From contig JAWLAT010000030.1 of assembly GCA_041395325.1 (NCBI GenBank), forward strand, positions 1 to 62,075: DNA of 62,075 nt. The letters are read 5' to 3'. Shown in pieces: positions 35,218 to 44,322 of the stretch. How positions within the stretch are numbered: the stretch's first letter is position 1; each line of letters begins with the position of its first letter. The notes below the pieces were generated by a model that had not been told where the DNA came from, ran no database searches, and saw nothing but the letters and a program-made list of their open reading frames with translations. The translations under genes were made by a program, and so were the position numbers. Origin of the DNA: JAWLAT01 sp041395325. Its GTDB lineage: Bacteria; Pseudomonadota; Gammaproteobacteria; Xanthomonadales; SZUA-5.

Positions 35218-38200
35218 TCAAGCGGATCGATTCCGGCTCAGCACCACCGCGCCGAGGGCGGCGCTGAGCAGCATCAGCAACAGCAGGCCCATTCGGCCCA
35301 ACGCCGGGACCGGGATCGCGGCCACACCGACGACCAGATCGGCGCTGTTGTTGCTCAGATTCGGATCGAAGGTAGCCGTGCTTACGCCGGCGCTGGCCAG
35401 CAGGTCACCGGCCAATACCACCACCACGGTGATGTCGCAGCTGGTGGCGGCGCCATCGGCCAGTGCGGCCACGCTCCAGCTCAGCGTGTTGCCGGTCAGT
35501 ACCGCGCCGCAGCTGCTGGAGACAAGGCTCAGCTTGCTGCTCAGCGTCAGCGTGAAGTCCAGCCCGCTGGCTGAGCCGACACCCAGGTTGGTGCCGGTTA
35601 CCGTGTAGGTAAAGCTGTCACCGACGGCGAGCCCGGCGCCGGCATCGGACGTCAGGCTGATCGCCACATCCACTTCCTGCGCGCCGGTCAAGGTTGAGGT
35701 GGCAGCGTTGTTGGCCGGTGTGGGATCGGCGGTGGCGCTGCTGATGGTCGCGGTGTTGACGATGGGGCCGACGGCCGCCACGGTGACGTTGATCGTGCAG
35801 CTGGCGTTGGTCGCTGGCGCCAGCGTGCCGATGTTCCAGGTCAACGCGTTGCCGGCGACGCTGGCGCTGCAACTGTTGGAGACGTAGGTCAGCGTGCCGG
35901 GCAGGCTGTCCGTCACCACCACGCTGGTCGCGGTCGAGGGGCCGGCATTGCTGGCGGTCAGCAGATAGCTGAAGGAGGAACCAACCAGCGTCGGAAGCGG
36001 CACACCCTGCTCCACCTTGCTGATCGACAGGTCGGCCTGCGGGGTCAAGCTGTCCGAATCGGTGGCGCTGTTGTTGGCCAGATTCGGATCGAGGCTGCCG
36101 GCAGCACCTGCGATGCTGGCGATGTTGTCCAGGGTGCCGGTGGCGGCCGGGTCGATCGTGCAGGTGGCGCTGTAGGTGGCCGTGCCGCCGGCCGGCAGAT
36201 CGATGCTGTCGGCGATATTGCCGCTGCCATTGGCGGCACAGGTCCCGCCGCTGGCGCCGACGCAGGTCCAGCTGACCGCAGCGCAGGCTGCCGGGAAGTT
36301 GTCATTGACCGCTGCGCCCACCGCATCACTGGGACCGGCGTTGCTGGCCACGATCGTCCAGGTCACCGACTGGCCCGGAATCGCGCTGGTGACGCCGTCG
36401 GTCTTGCTGATGGACAGATTGTGCTCGGGCGTGAGGGTGTCCGAATCGGTGGCGCTGTTGTTGGCCGGATCCAGTTCGGTCACGCCCGGGCCAACCGCGG
36501 CAGTGGCAGTGTTGACCAGCGTGCCGGTGGCCATCATGTCGATGTCGCAGGTGGCGCTGTAGCTGACGCTGCCACCGACCGGGAGGCTCACCGTGTCGGC
36601 AATGTTCCCTGTGCCAGCCGCGGTGCAGGTGCCGCCACCGGCACCGGTGCAGGTCCAGTTCACCGTGGTGCAGGCTGCGGGGAAGCTGTCGGTCACGCTG
36701 CTGCCCGGGGCATCGGACGGACCCGAATTGCTCACCCCAATCGCGTAGGTGACCGAGCCGCCCGGCGTGGCGCTGGTCACGCCATCGTCCTTGGTCACGG
36801 CCAGGTCGGCCTGCGGGGTCAACGTGTCGCTGTCGCTGGCGCTGTTGTTGGCCGCCACTGGATCGGTGCTCCCAGCCGCGCCGGCGATGGTGACGGTGTT
36901 GTCGAGGGTGCCGGTGGCTGCCAAATCAATCGCGCAAGTGGCGCTGAAGGTGACCGTGCCGCCCACCGGTAGATCGACCAGCTCGCTGATATTGCCGCTG
37001 CCCGACGCCGTGCAGGTCCCGCCGCCGGCACCGACGCAGGTCCAGCTCACCGTGGTGCAGAAAGCCGGGAAGCTGTCGCTGACCAGCGCGCCGACCGCAT
37101 TGCTGGGGCCGGCCGCATTGCTGGCGATGATCGTCCAGGTCACCGAGGTGCCGGGCACCGCGCTGGTCACACCGTCGTCCTTGCTGATCGCCAGGTCGTG
37201 ATCGGGCACCAGGGTGTCGGAGTCGGTGGCACTGTTGTTGGCCGGGTTGAGTTCGGTGACGCCCGCTCCCACCGCCGCCGCAGCGGTGTTCACCAGCGTT
37301 CCGTTGGCCGCCACATCGATGGCGCAGGTGGCGCTGTAGTTGACGCTGCCACCGACCGGCAGGTTCACCGTGTCGGCGATGTTGCCGCTTCCAGCCGCGG
37401 TACAGGAGCCGCCGCCGGCACCGGTGCAGGTCCAGGTCACCGCAGTGCAGGCCGCCGGGAAGTTGTCGGTCACGCTGCTGCCTGGGGCATCGGAGGGGCC
37501 GGCATTGCTGACGCCAATGCTCCAGGTCACCGAGCTGCCGGGCGTGGCATTGCTGACGCCGTTGTCCTTGGTCACGACCAGATCGGCCTGCGGCGTGAAG
37601 CTGTTGGTGTCGGTCGCGTTGACGAGGGAGGCGCCCACGATATTGAGCGTGGCCGTGTTGGACAGGCTGCCGGTCGCCGCCGGGCTGGTGTTGCAGGTGG
37701 CCGTGTAGGTGACACTGCCACCGGCCCTCAGGGTGACCAGATGATTGATGTCGCCCATGCCCGAAGCCAGGCAGACGCTGCCGCCGGCGCTCGCGCAGGT
37801 CCAGCTGACCGAGGTGCAGGCCGCCGGGAAGATGTCGATCAGCGAGCCGCTGGAGTCGCTGGGTCCGGCGTTGCTGGCGATGATCGTATAGGTGGTGCTG
37901 GTGCCAGGCACGAGGCTGGTCACGCCATCGTCCTTGCTGATGGCCACGTTCGCCATCGGGAAGTAGGTGTCGGTGTCGGTGGCGCTGTTGTTGGCCATGT
38001 TCGGATCGGGGTCCGGACCACTGACCGTCGCGGTGTTGGCCAGATTGCCGCCGGCGGAGCTGGCAATTGCACAAATGGCGGTGTAGGTGACACTGCCACC
38101 CAGAGGCAGATCGACGGCATCGTTGATGTTGCCCATGCCCGACGCGCCGCAGCTGCCGCCGCCGGCGCCCACGCAGCTCCAGTTCACGCTGGTGCAGGCG

Positions 38201-39473
38201 GCGGGGAAGTTGTCGGTCACGGTCGCGCCCAGTGCGTCAGTGGGTCCGGCGTTGCTGGCGGTGATCGTGTAGGTCACCGAGGCGCCAGGCACTGCAAAGG
38301 CCACGCCGTCGGTCTTGGTGATCGACAGGTCCGCCTCGGGCACCAAGCAGTTCTGGCTGCCCGGGGTCGGCGATGACTGGCGATAGGCAGTGGTAACCCG
38401 CGGCCCACCGGCGCTGTCGGGACAGCGCTGGTTGGATTCGAAGTCCTTGCTGCCGTTGCCGTCCTCGTTGATCTGCGGTTGGCCGGTCAGGAGCAGCGGA
38501 GCCAGCAAGCCGGCGTCATCGGCATCGTTGGTGTCGTAAACCAGTGCGTCGACGAGATTGATCGCAGTCACCGGCGTGTCGATGGGAAAGTCGGTGTCAT
38601 CACCCACATAGAGGGCGACCGCATCGGCGCCATTCTGCAACTGATTGTCGGCAAAGACGAAGTCCACGTTGGCGACCGCCGCATTGCCCAGCACGAAATA
38701 GCCATTGGCATCGGTGACAAGGCCATCCAGATCGAAGGCCTCATAGGAGGCGTCGTCCGAGCCATTGAAGAAGACCAGGACCAGGCCAGTCAGCGGCGTG
38801 TTGCCAATGCCGCCGTCGTAAAGTTCGACGAACTCCAGGGTATCGGTGCCGGCCGTGTCGGCATCGACCTCGTTGATGAGGACCGGCGGCTGCGCCGTCA
38901 CCGTCACCGAGTAGCGATCGACACACAGCGGATCACCGGAGCCGCTGTCGCCCGCGAACAGTTGCCAGCTGGAAATGGCAGGCTGGCCGTTGTAGACACC
39001 CAGATCGCCGTTGTTGGGCAGGAAACTGCCGCTGGTCGGCGTCCCGGCAGGTATGGCAGCAGCGGACTGGTCAAAAACGGTCGTGACAAGGCCAGCCTCG
39101 ACATTGCCGGACCAGGTGGGCGGCATCGACGTGGCCAGGACCTGATTGGACGTGGGCCCATTGATCCGGAAGTTGACCTCCTCGTTGAAGGTGTTGCCGG
39201 CAGTTGGCGTCGTGCAGGAGCCACTGGTCTTGAACCAGGTGATCGATACGTCTACGTCGGTGATGAGCGAATTGGCCGGGAAGTCGCTGGCATCAAAGTG
39301 AGCATGGGCAGGGCCACGCAGAAGGATCCGCAGCCGTCGATCGATTGAAAGCCCACCGGATCAGCGGTCTTGGTGACCGTGATGGCATAAGCACCAGTAC
39401 TGCACCACAACAGAGCGCCGATCGCCCAAGCCAATGCGCGAGCCGTTGCGGCCCGTGAGTCCCCTGCGGTCAT
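35218..39473 (-). CDS. Secreted lamin-tail/DUF11-repeat surface protein, one frameshift
   Basis: Probable exported surface protein of about 1418 residues if one base missing near 39298 is restored. The signal peptide (RALAWAIGALLWCSTGAYA) begins at ATG 39473; the frame breaks after VALPMLT and the main frame continues as FDASDFPANSLITDVDVSIT. An LTD-like segment (VLINEVDADTAGTDTLEFVE) follows, then eight DUF11 domains (openings such as ADLSITKTDG and HDLAISKDDG) with paired Cys. The tail AIPVPALGRMGLLLLMLL plus basic end resembles an IPTL-CTERM sorting signal. The frameshift may be a real mutation or an error. Confidence 0.8.
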
Positions 39474-39746
39474 CTTCCAGTCCCCTGTCAGACCCTCGAT
39501 TTGCGCCGAACATTGACAGCACGGAATTCTCGCGGTCAATGCGAATTGGTGAATCGTTGACGATGTTCTTCCAGTCGGTGCGCCGCACGCAGATTCAACA
39601 ACCAGACGCGGTCGCTGGTCGTTCCGCAACCTCGCGGCTTCGAACTGCGGTTCATCGCTGGTGGTCAGGTGGACTGGAGTCGAGTCCGCGCGCAGTGTCG
39701 AACCATCAGGATTCGGCGCCAGGAATCTGTCCGATCGTGCGGCGCG

Positions 39747-39770
39747 CCGGGGTGGCGGTGACCACCCCGG
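39747..39770 (-). terminator. Hairpin after DUF11 paralogue 2
   Basis: Stem CCGGGGTGG / CCACCCCGG with a 6-nt loop, just past the stop at 39780. It shares its core with the hairpin at 35184, as expected for duplicated loci. Confidence 0.6.
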
Positions 39771-39779
39771 CACGACGGA

Positions 39780-41322
39780 TCAGGCGCGGCGTTCGCGGCC
39801 CAGCACGGCCATCCCCAGGCCGGCACTGAGCAGCATCAACAGCAGCAGACCGACGCGGTCCAGCGCGGGGACCGGGATCGCGGCCACGCCAACGACCAGA
39901 TCGGCGCTGTTGTTGGCGAGGTTCGGATCGAAGGTGGCTGTACTCACACTGGCGGTGGCCTGAATGTCACCGGCCAGCACCACCACGACGGTGATGTCGC
40001 AGCTGGTCGAAGCCCCATCGGCCAGTGTCGGCACGGTCCAGCTCAGCGTGTTGCCGGCCAGCACCGCGCCGCAGCTGCTGGAGACAAAGCTGACTTTGCC
40101 GCTCAGCGTCAGCGTGAAGTCCAGCCCACCCGCCAGCCCGACGCCCAGATTGGTGCCGGTCACCGTGTAGCTGTAGCTGTCGCCGACGGCCAGACCGGCG
40201 CCGGCATCGGCGGTCAGGCTGATCGCCACATCCACCGCCTGGGCACCGGTCAGCGTCGAGGTGGCGCTGTTGTTGGCGGGTGTGGGATCGGCGGTGGCGC
40301 TGCTGATGGTCGCGGTGTTGACGATGGGACCGACGGCCGCCACGGTGACGTTGATCGTGCAGCTGGCGTTGGTCGCCGGCGCCAGCGTGCCGATGTTCCA
40401 GGTCAACGTGTTGCCGGCGACACTGGCGCCGCAGCTATTGGAGACGTAGGTCAGCGTGCCCGGCAGGCTGTCCGTCACCACCACGCTGGTCGCGGTCGAG
40501 GGGCCGGCGTTGCTGGCGGTCAGCAGATAGCTGAAGGAGGAACCCAGCAGTGTCGGTACCGGCACACCCTGGTCGACCTTGCTGATCGACAGGTCGGCCT
40601 GCGGGGTCAGCGTGTCCGAATCGCTCGCGCTGTTGTTGGCCAGGTTCGGATCGGTGCTGCCGGCCGCAACCGCGATGCTGGCGGTGTTGTCCAGGGTGCC
40701 GGTGGCGGCCGGGTCGATTGTGCAGGTGGCGCTGTAGGTGGCCGTGCCGCCCACCGGCAGATCGATGCTGTCGGCGATATTGCCGCTGCCGCTGGCTGCG
40801 CAAGTGCCACCACCGACGCCGACACAGGTCCAGCTCACCGACGTGCAGGCGGTCGGGAAGTTGTCCGTCACCGTCGCGCCCACCGCATCACTGCCCGCCG
40901 GAAAAGGCCACCGCGCCGCTGCTGCCGTCATCGACCGCCAAGCCGCCGCTGACGGTGACGTCGTTGAGATTGAACGTGACCCCCGGGAAAACCTGGAAGA
41001 CGCGGTCTTGCGCGGACTGAGTGATGAAGGTCGTGGCCGCCCCTGCACCCTGGATGGTGACGCTGAAGCCGACCTCGAACAGATCCAGGTCGCCCTGGCC
41101 GCCCAGGTTCTCCTGGCCCGCGCCATTGGCGATGGTCAGCGTGTATGTACCCGCCGCCAGATTGATGGTGTCGTTCTCGGCGTTGCTGTTGGCCAGCAGC
41201 AACGTCGCGCGCAGGCTGCCGGCTGCGCCGTCGGCAGGGCCGGGCGTGATATTGAAGACCGCTGCCTGTACTGACTGAACAAGAAGCAGGCACAGCACTG
41301 CCAGCGTGGCGAGCGTACGCAT
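39780..41322 (-). pseudogene. DUF11-repeat surface protein paralogue with out-of-frame internal deletion
   Basis: The N-terminus (41322-40888) has a signal peptide (MRTLATLAVLCLLLVQSVQA) and a beta-helix-like start (SLRATLLLANSNAENDTINL) that stops at TGA inside ...AVAFSGGQ. Directly beyond, in another frame, the sequence is mid-DUF11 (SDAVGATVTDNFPTACTSVS) and runs through three DUF11 domains to the sorting-like tail AIPVPALDRVGLLLLMLL. The middle of the protein is missing and the junction near 40890 is out of frame. The C-terminal half is nearly identical to DUF11 protein 1, so recombination between repeats is the likely cause. Confidence 0.8.
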
Positions 41323-41487
41323 CGCCCGGCCCCGGTTGAGACACTTGATCACAGCACTCCCCCATTTGCGCAGTGGGCGCAATCACCGCAGTTTAGCGGT
41401 CACTGGTATTCGATCAACCCGGCTACCTGATGGCGGGGAAGCCATCGTGGCCAGCCGTGTGCCGCTACACTCCGCGCTGACCCGGCA

Positions 41488-42786
41488 GTGGACAGGACCT
41501 TCGTGATTTTTGGCTGGCGCATCGACCGCGAACGCAGCTGGGCCTTTGCGCGTTTTCTGTGGCGGCGCTTCGTCGATGACCAGTGTTTCGAGGTCGCCGG
41601 TGCGCTGGCCTTCACCACGCTGTTCGCGCTGGTGCCGCTGGCTGCCGTGGCGATTGCGATCGTCTCGCTGTTTCCGGTCTTCGGCGATGTCCGCGACACG
41701 CTGACCGAGTTCATCTTCTCCAACTTCGTGCCAGCCGCCGGCGCCGAGGTGCAGGCCTATCTGTTCAGCGCCGCCGAGGCCGCCGCGCAGTTGCGGGCCG
41801 TTGGCGTGATCGCGCTGATCGTTTCGGCGCTGGTGACGATGAATTCGATCGAGGAGACCTTCAACCGGATCTGGCGGGTCAGTCATGGCCGGCCGCCACT
41901 GGCCCGCTTCGTGGTGTTCTGGACTGCCCTGACGCTGGGACCGATGTTGATCGTCAGTGGCGTGGCAGTGAGCTCCTATCTGTTCTCGCTGCCCTTGCTG
42001 CAGGGCGCCAACATGATTCGCGACGTGCGCGATCACGGATTGCTGCCGGTGCTGCCCTTCCTGGTAACGCTGGCCGGCTTCACCCTCAGCTATCTGGTGG
42101 TGCCGAACATCCCTGTGCGCTTTCGCCATGCCTTGACCGGCGCGCTGTTGGCGACGCTGCTGTTCGAGGCCACCAAGCGCGCCTTCGGCCTGTATGTGAC
42201 CAGCTACAGCAGCTATCAGGCGGTCTATGGCGCGCTGGTGGCCATTCCGGTGTTCCTGCTGTGGATCTATCTGTCCTGGGTGATCGTGCTGCTCGGCGCC
42301 TCGCTAGCCTCCAGTCTGGGCGCCTTCAACTATCAGCACGATCGCCGCGAACCGCAGCCGCGTGAGTTCCTGGCCTCGCTGGTCGACATCCTCGGTGCCT
42401 TGCGGCGCGCCCAGCTGGCTGGCAAGGCGCTGACCCAGGCCGATCTGGCCCATCAGATGCCCCGACTCAGCGACGATGCGCTCAGCCGGGTGCTCGAGGA
42501 TCTGGACCGTCTGCGGGTCATTCAGCGTACGGATCTGGGCGGTTGGGTACTGTCCCGCGACCTGAGCCGGATGTCGCTGCGCGAGCTCTACCGCGAACTG
42601 CCCTATGGCCTGCCGATTGCCGGCCAGTTGCCCGAAGGTGGATCGCTGGCAGTGGCCTACGGACTGGAGCGCGCCGCACTCGCCGCCGAGACGGCGATGG
42701 ACGTGAGTCTGGCCGACCTGCTCGATGGTCGTGTGATGGGACGGATGGATAACGGGTCCAAACTGCCAGGACCCCATGAGGAATGA
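41488..42786 (+). CDS. yihY: YihY/UPF0761 family inner-membrane protein (432 aa)
   Basis: Six membrane helices in the YihY (formerly ribonuclease BN-like) pattern: AFTTLFALVPLAAVAIAIVS, IVSALVTMNSIEETFNRIW, YGALVAIPVFLLWIYLSWV. A C-terminal cytoplasmic winged-helix-like extension (LVDILGALRRAQLAGKALTQ to SRDLSRMSLRELYRELP) follows, as in longer members. The start is GTG at 41488; GTG at 41503 is possible. It is divergent from the DUF11 locus and 4 bases upstream of the thioredoxin gene. Confidence 0.85.
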   Translation: MDRTFVIFGWRIDRERSWAFARFLWRRFVDDQCFEVAGALAFTTLFALVPLAAVAIAIVSLFPVFGDVRDTLTEFIFSNFVPAAGAEVQAYLFSAAEAAAQLRAVGVIALIVSALVTMNSIEETFNRIWRVSHGRPPLARFVVFWTALTLGPMLIVSGVAVSSYLFSLPLLQGANMIRDVRDHGLLPVLPFLVTLAGFTLSYLVVPNIPVRFRHALTGALLATLLFEATKRAFGLYVTSYSSYQAVYGALVAIPVFLLWIYLSWVIVLLGASLASSLGAFNYQHDRREPQPREFLASLVDILGALRRAQLAGKALTQADLAHQMPRLSDDALSRVLEDLDRLRVIQRTDLGGWVLSRDLSRMSLRELYRELPYGLPIAGQLPEGGSLAVAYGLERAALAAETAMDVSLADLLDGRVMGRMDNGSKLPGPHEE

Positions 42787-42790
42787 ACGA

Positions 42791-43273
42791 ATGCGCCTGA
42801 GTCGATGGATCTTGAGCCTGCTGCTGAGCCTGTCGTTGCTCGGTCTGACCCCGGCCCTGCAGGCCGCCACCGATCAGCCCGCGTTGTCGGTGCAACTGGT
42901 CGACGGCACCGACTGGTCGCTGGCTGACCAGCGCGGCCAATGGGTGGTGGTGAACTACTGGGCCACCTGGTGCACGCCCTGCATCAAGGAAATGCCGGAG
43001 CTGCAGGCACTGCACGACGAGCGCGACGATGTGCTGGTGATCGGCCTGGCCTACGAGGAATCCGAGCTCGACGATATCCGTCGCTTCCTGGAGGTGCGCA
43101 AGGTCAGCTATCCGATCGCCCAGGTCGATGTGTTTGCGCCGCCAGCCGACTTCGACACGCCGCGTGGCTTGCCGATGACCTATCTGATCGACCCTGCCGG
43201 CACGGTGGCTGAGAAGTTCCTCGGCCCGATCACTCGGGAAGAGCTGGAGCAGGCGATCGCCAAGCGCCGCTGA
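42791..43273 (+). CDS. TlpA-like exported thioredoxin
   Basis: Periplasmic thiol-disulfide protein. Signal sequence MRLSRWILSLLLSLSLLGL to PALQA, then a thioredoxin fold with active site WATWCTPCIKEM (Cys61, Cys64) and cis-Pro in GLPMTYLID. The start at 42791 has GAGGA 7 bases upstream; an ATG at 42776 overlaps the yihY stop. Likely co-transcribed with yihY and the acylphosphatase gene (6-base gap). Confidence 0.88.
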   Translation: MRLSRWILSLLLSLSLLGLTPALQAATDQPALSVQLVDGTDWSLADQRGQWVVVNYWATWCTPCIKEMPELQALHDERDDVLVIGLAYEESELDDIRRFLEVRKVSYPIAQVDVFAPPADFDTPRGLPMTYLIDPAGTVAEKFLGPITREELEQAIAKRR

Positions 43274-43279
43274 GCCGGG

Positions 43280-43570
43280 ATGGAGGCTCGCCACTATCTG
43301 ATCAGCGGGCGCGTTCAGGGCGTCTGGTACCGCGCCAGCTGCGTCGAGCAGGCGCAGCGGCTGGGCCTGCAGGGCTGGGTAAGAAATCTCGCTGATGGCC
43401 GGGTCGAGGCGGTCGCTGCAGGTCCGTCGGAACAGCTCGAAGCGCTGGCCCGCTGGATGGCCGACGGTCCACCGCTGGCCAGCGTGAGCGCGGTGGCAGT
43501 GGCGCCCTGGACCGGATCGGTACCCTCCGGCCGCTTTGCGGCCATCGCGGATGCCGCATTGCCGGAGTAG
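43280..43570 (+). CDS. acyP: Acylphosphatase
   Basis: Hydrolyses carboxyl-phosphate bonds; small cytoplasmic enzyme. GRVQGVWYRASC holds the phosphate-binding loop with the catalytic Arg, and GWVRNLADGRVEAVAAG holds the catalytic Asn. 96 residues, complete. It follows the TlpA gene by 6 bases. Confidence 0.93.
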   Translation: MEARHYLISGRVQGVWYRASCVEQAQRLGLQGWVRNLADGRVEAVAAGPSEQLEALARWMADGPPLASVSAVAVAPWTGSVPSGRFAAIADAALPE

Positions 43571-43793
43571 GCGGCCTTTTGGTGAGTACGACCTGGTCGT
43601 GGCGCCCGCCTTGAACGACCCGAGCGTATCCATGCCGAATGCCGGCCGTGCCTCCGCGCTCCTCGTGGGTTAGACCTGTGGTCGAAGGCTCCTGCCCACA
43701 ATCCGCCAGGCGCAACCATCCGCAGGTGACGAGTTCCGCCCTTCCCTGAGCTATGCTTGAGTCTCCTTGGCCAAAGGAAGGAGGAAGTAGCTG

Positions 43794-44132
43794 ATGAAGA
43801 TGGTCACGGCTGTCGTCAAGCCGTTCAAGCTCGACGAGGTGCGCGACGCCCTCAGCGAGATCGGCGTGCAGGGCATCACGGTCACCGAAGTCAAGGGATT
43901 CGGTCGCCAGAAAGGCCACACCGAACTCTATCGGGGTGCCGAGTACGTGGTCGATTTCCTGCCGAAGATCAAGCTGGAAGTGGCCTGCACCGATGACCGC
44001 GCCGATGCGGTGGTGGAGGCGATCATGCAGGCCGCCGGCACCGGCAAGATCGGCGACGGCAAGATCTTCGTCTACCAGCTCGATCAGGTGATCCGCATCC
44101 GCACCGGCGAGCTCGACGGCGACGCGCTGTAA
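43794..44132 (+). CDS. glnB: Nitrogen regulatory protein P-II (GlnB/GlnK)
   Basis: Trimeric nitrogen/2-oxoglutarate sensor. MKMVTAVVKPFKLDEVRDAL, the T-loop GRQKGHTELYRGAEYVVDF with the uridylylation Tyr51, and the signature GTGKIGDGKIFVYQLDQVI are all present; 112 residues. A strong AAGGAGGAA precedes the ATG. No amtB lies beside it, so GlnB is favoured over GlnK, but sequence alone cannot separate them. Confidence 0.93.
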   Translation: MKMVTAVVKPFKLDEVRDALSEIGVQGITVTEVKGFGRQKGHTELYRGAEYVVDFLPKIKLEVACTDDRADAVVEAIMQAAGTGKIGDGKIFVYQLDQVIRIRTGELDGDAL

Positions 44133-44322
44133 TCCGCAAGACCCCAAGGGGCCGACCCCCCTTGCTCGCGCCCGACCCTTCCGCGGTCTTCCCTGGCGCT
44201 CCTCAGTTCCACACCGTTCGCCATCGCGCCGTTGCCAGCTCGGCGTCATCTGCACGCTCGGCAAGCGAACACAATTCGAGTATTCGGGCTAGCATCGCGG
44301 CAGCTCTGTCAGGCCCGCGCCG

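Noticed and set aside
36926..38074. 382-aa minus-strand frame rich in Gln/Arg/His within the DUF11 gene
   Set aside because: Out-of-frame translation of the DUF11 repeats.
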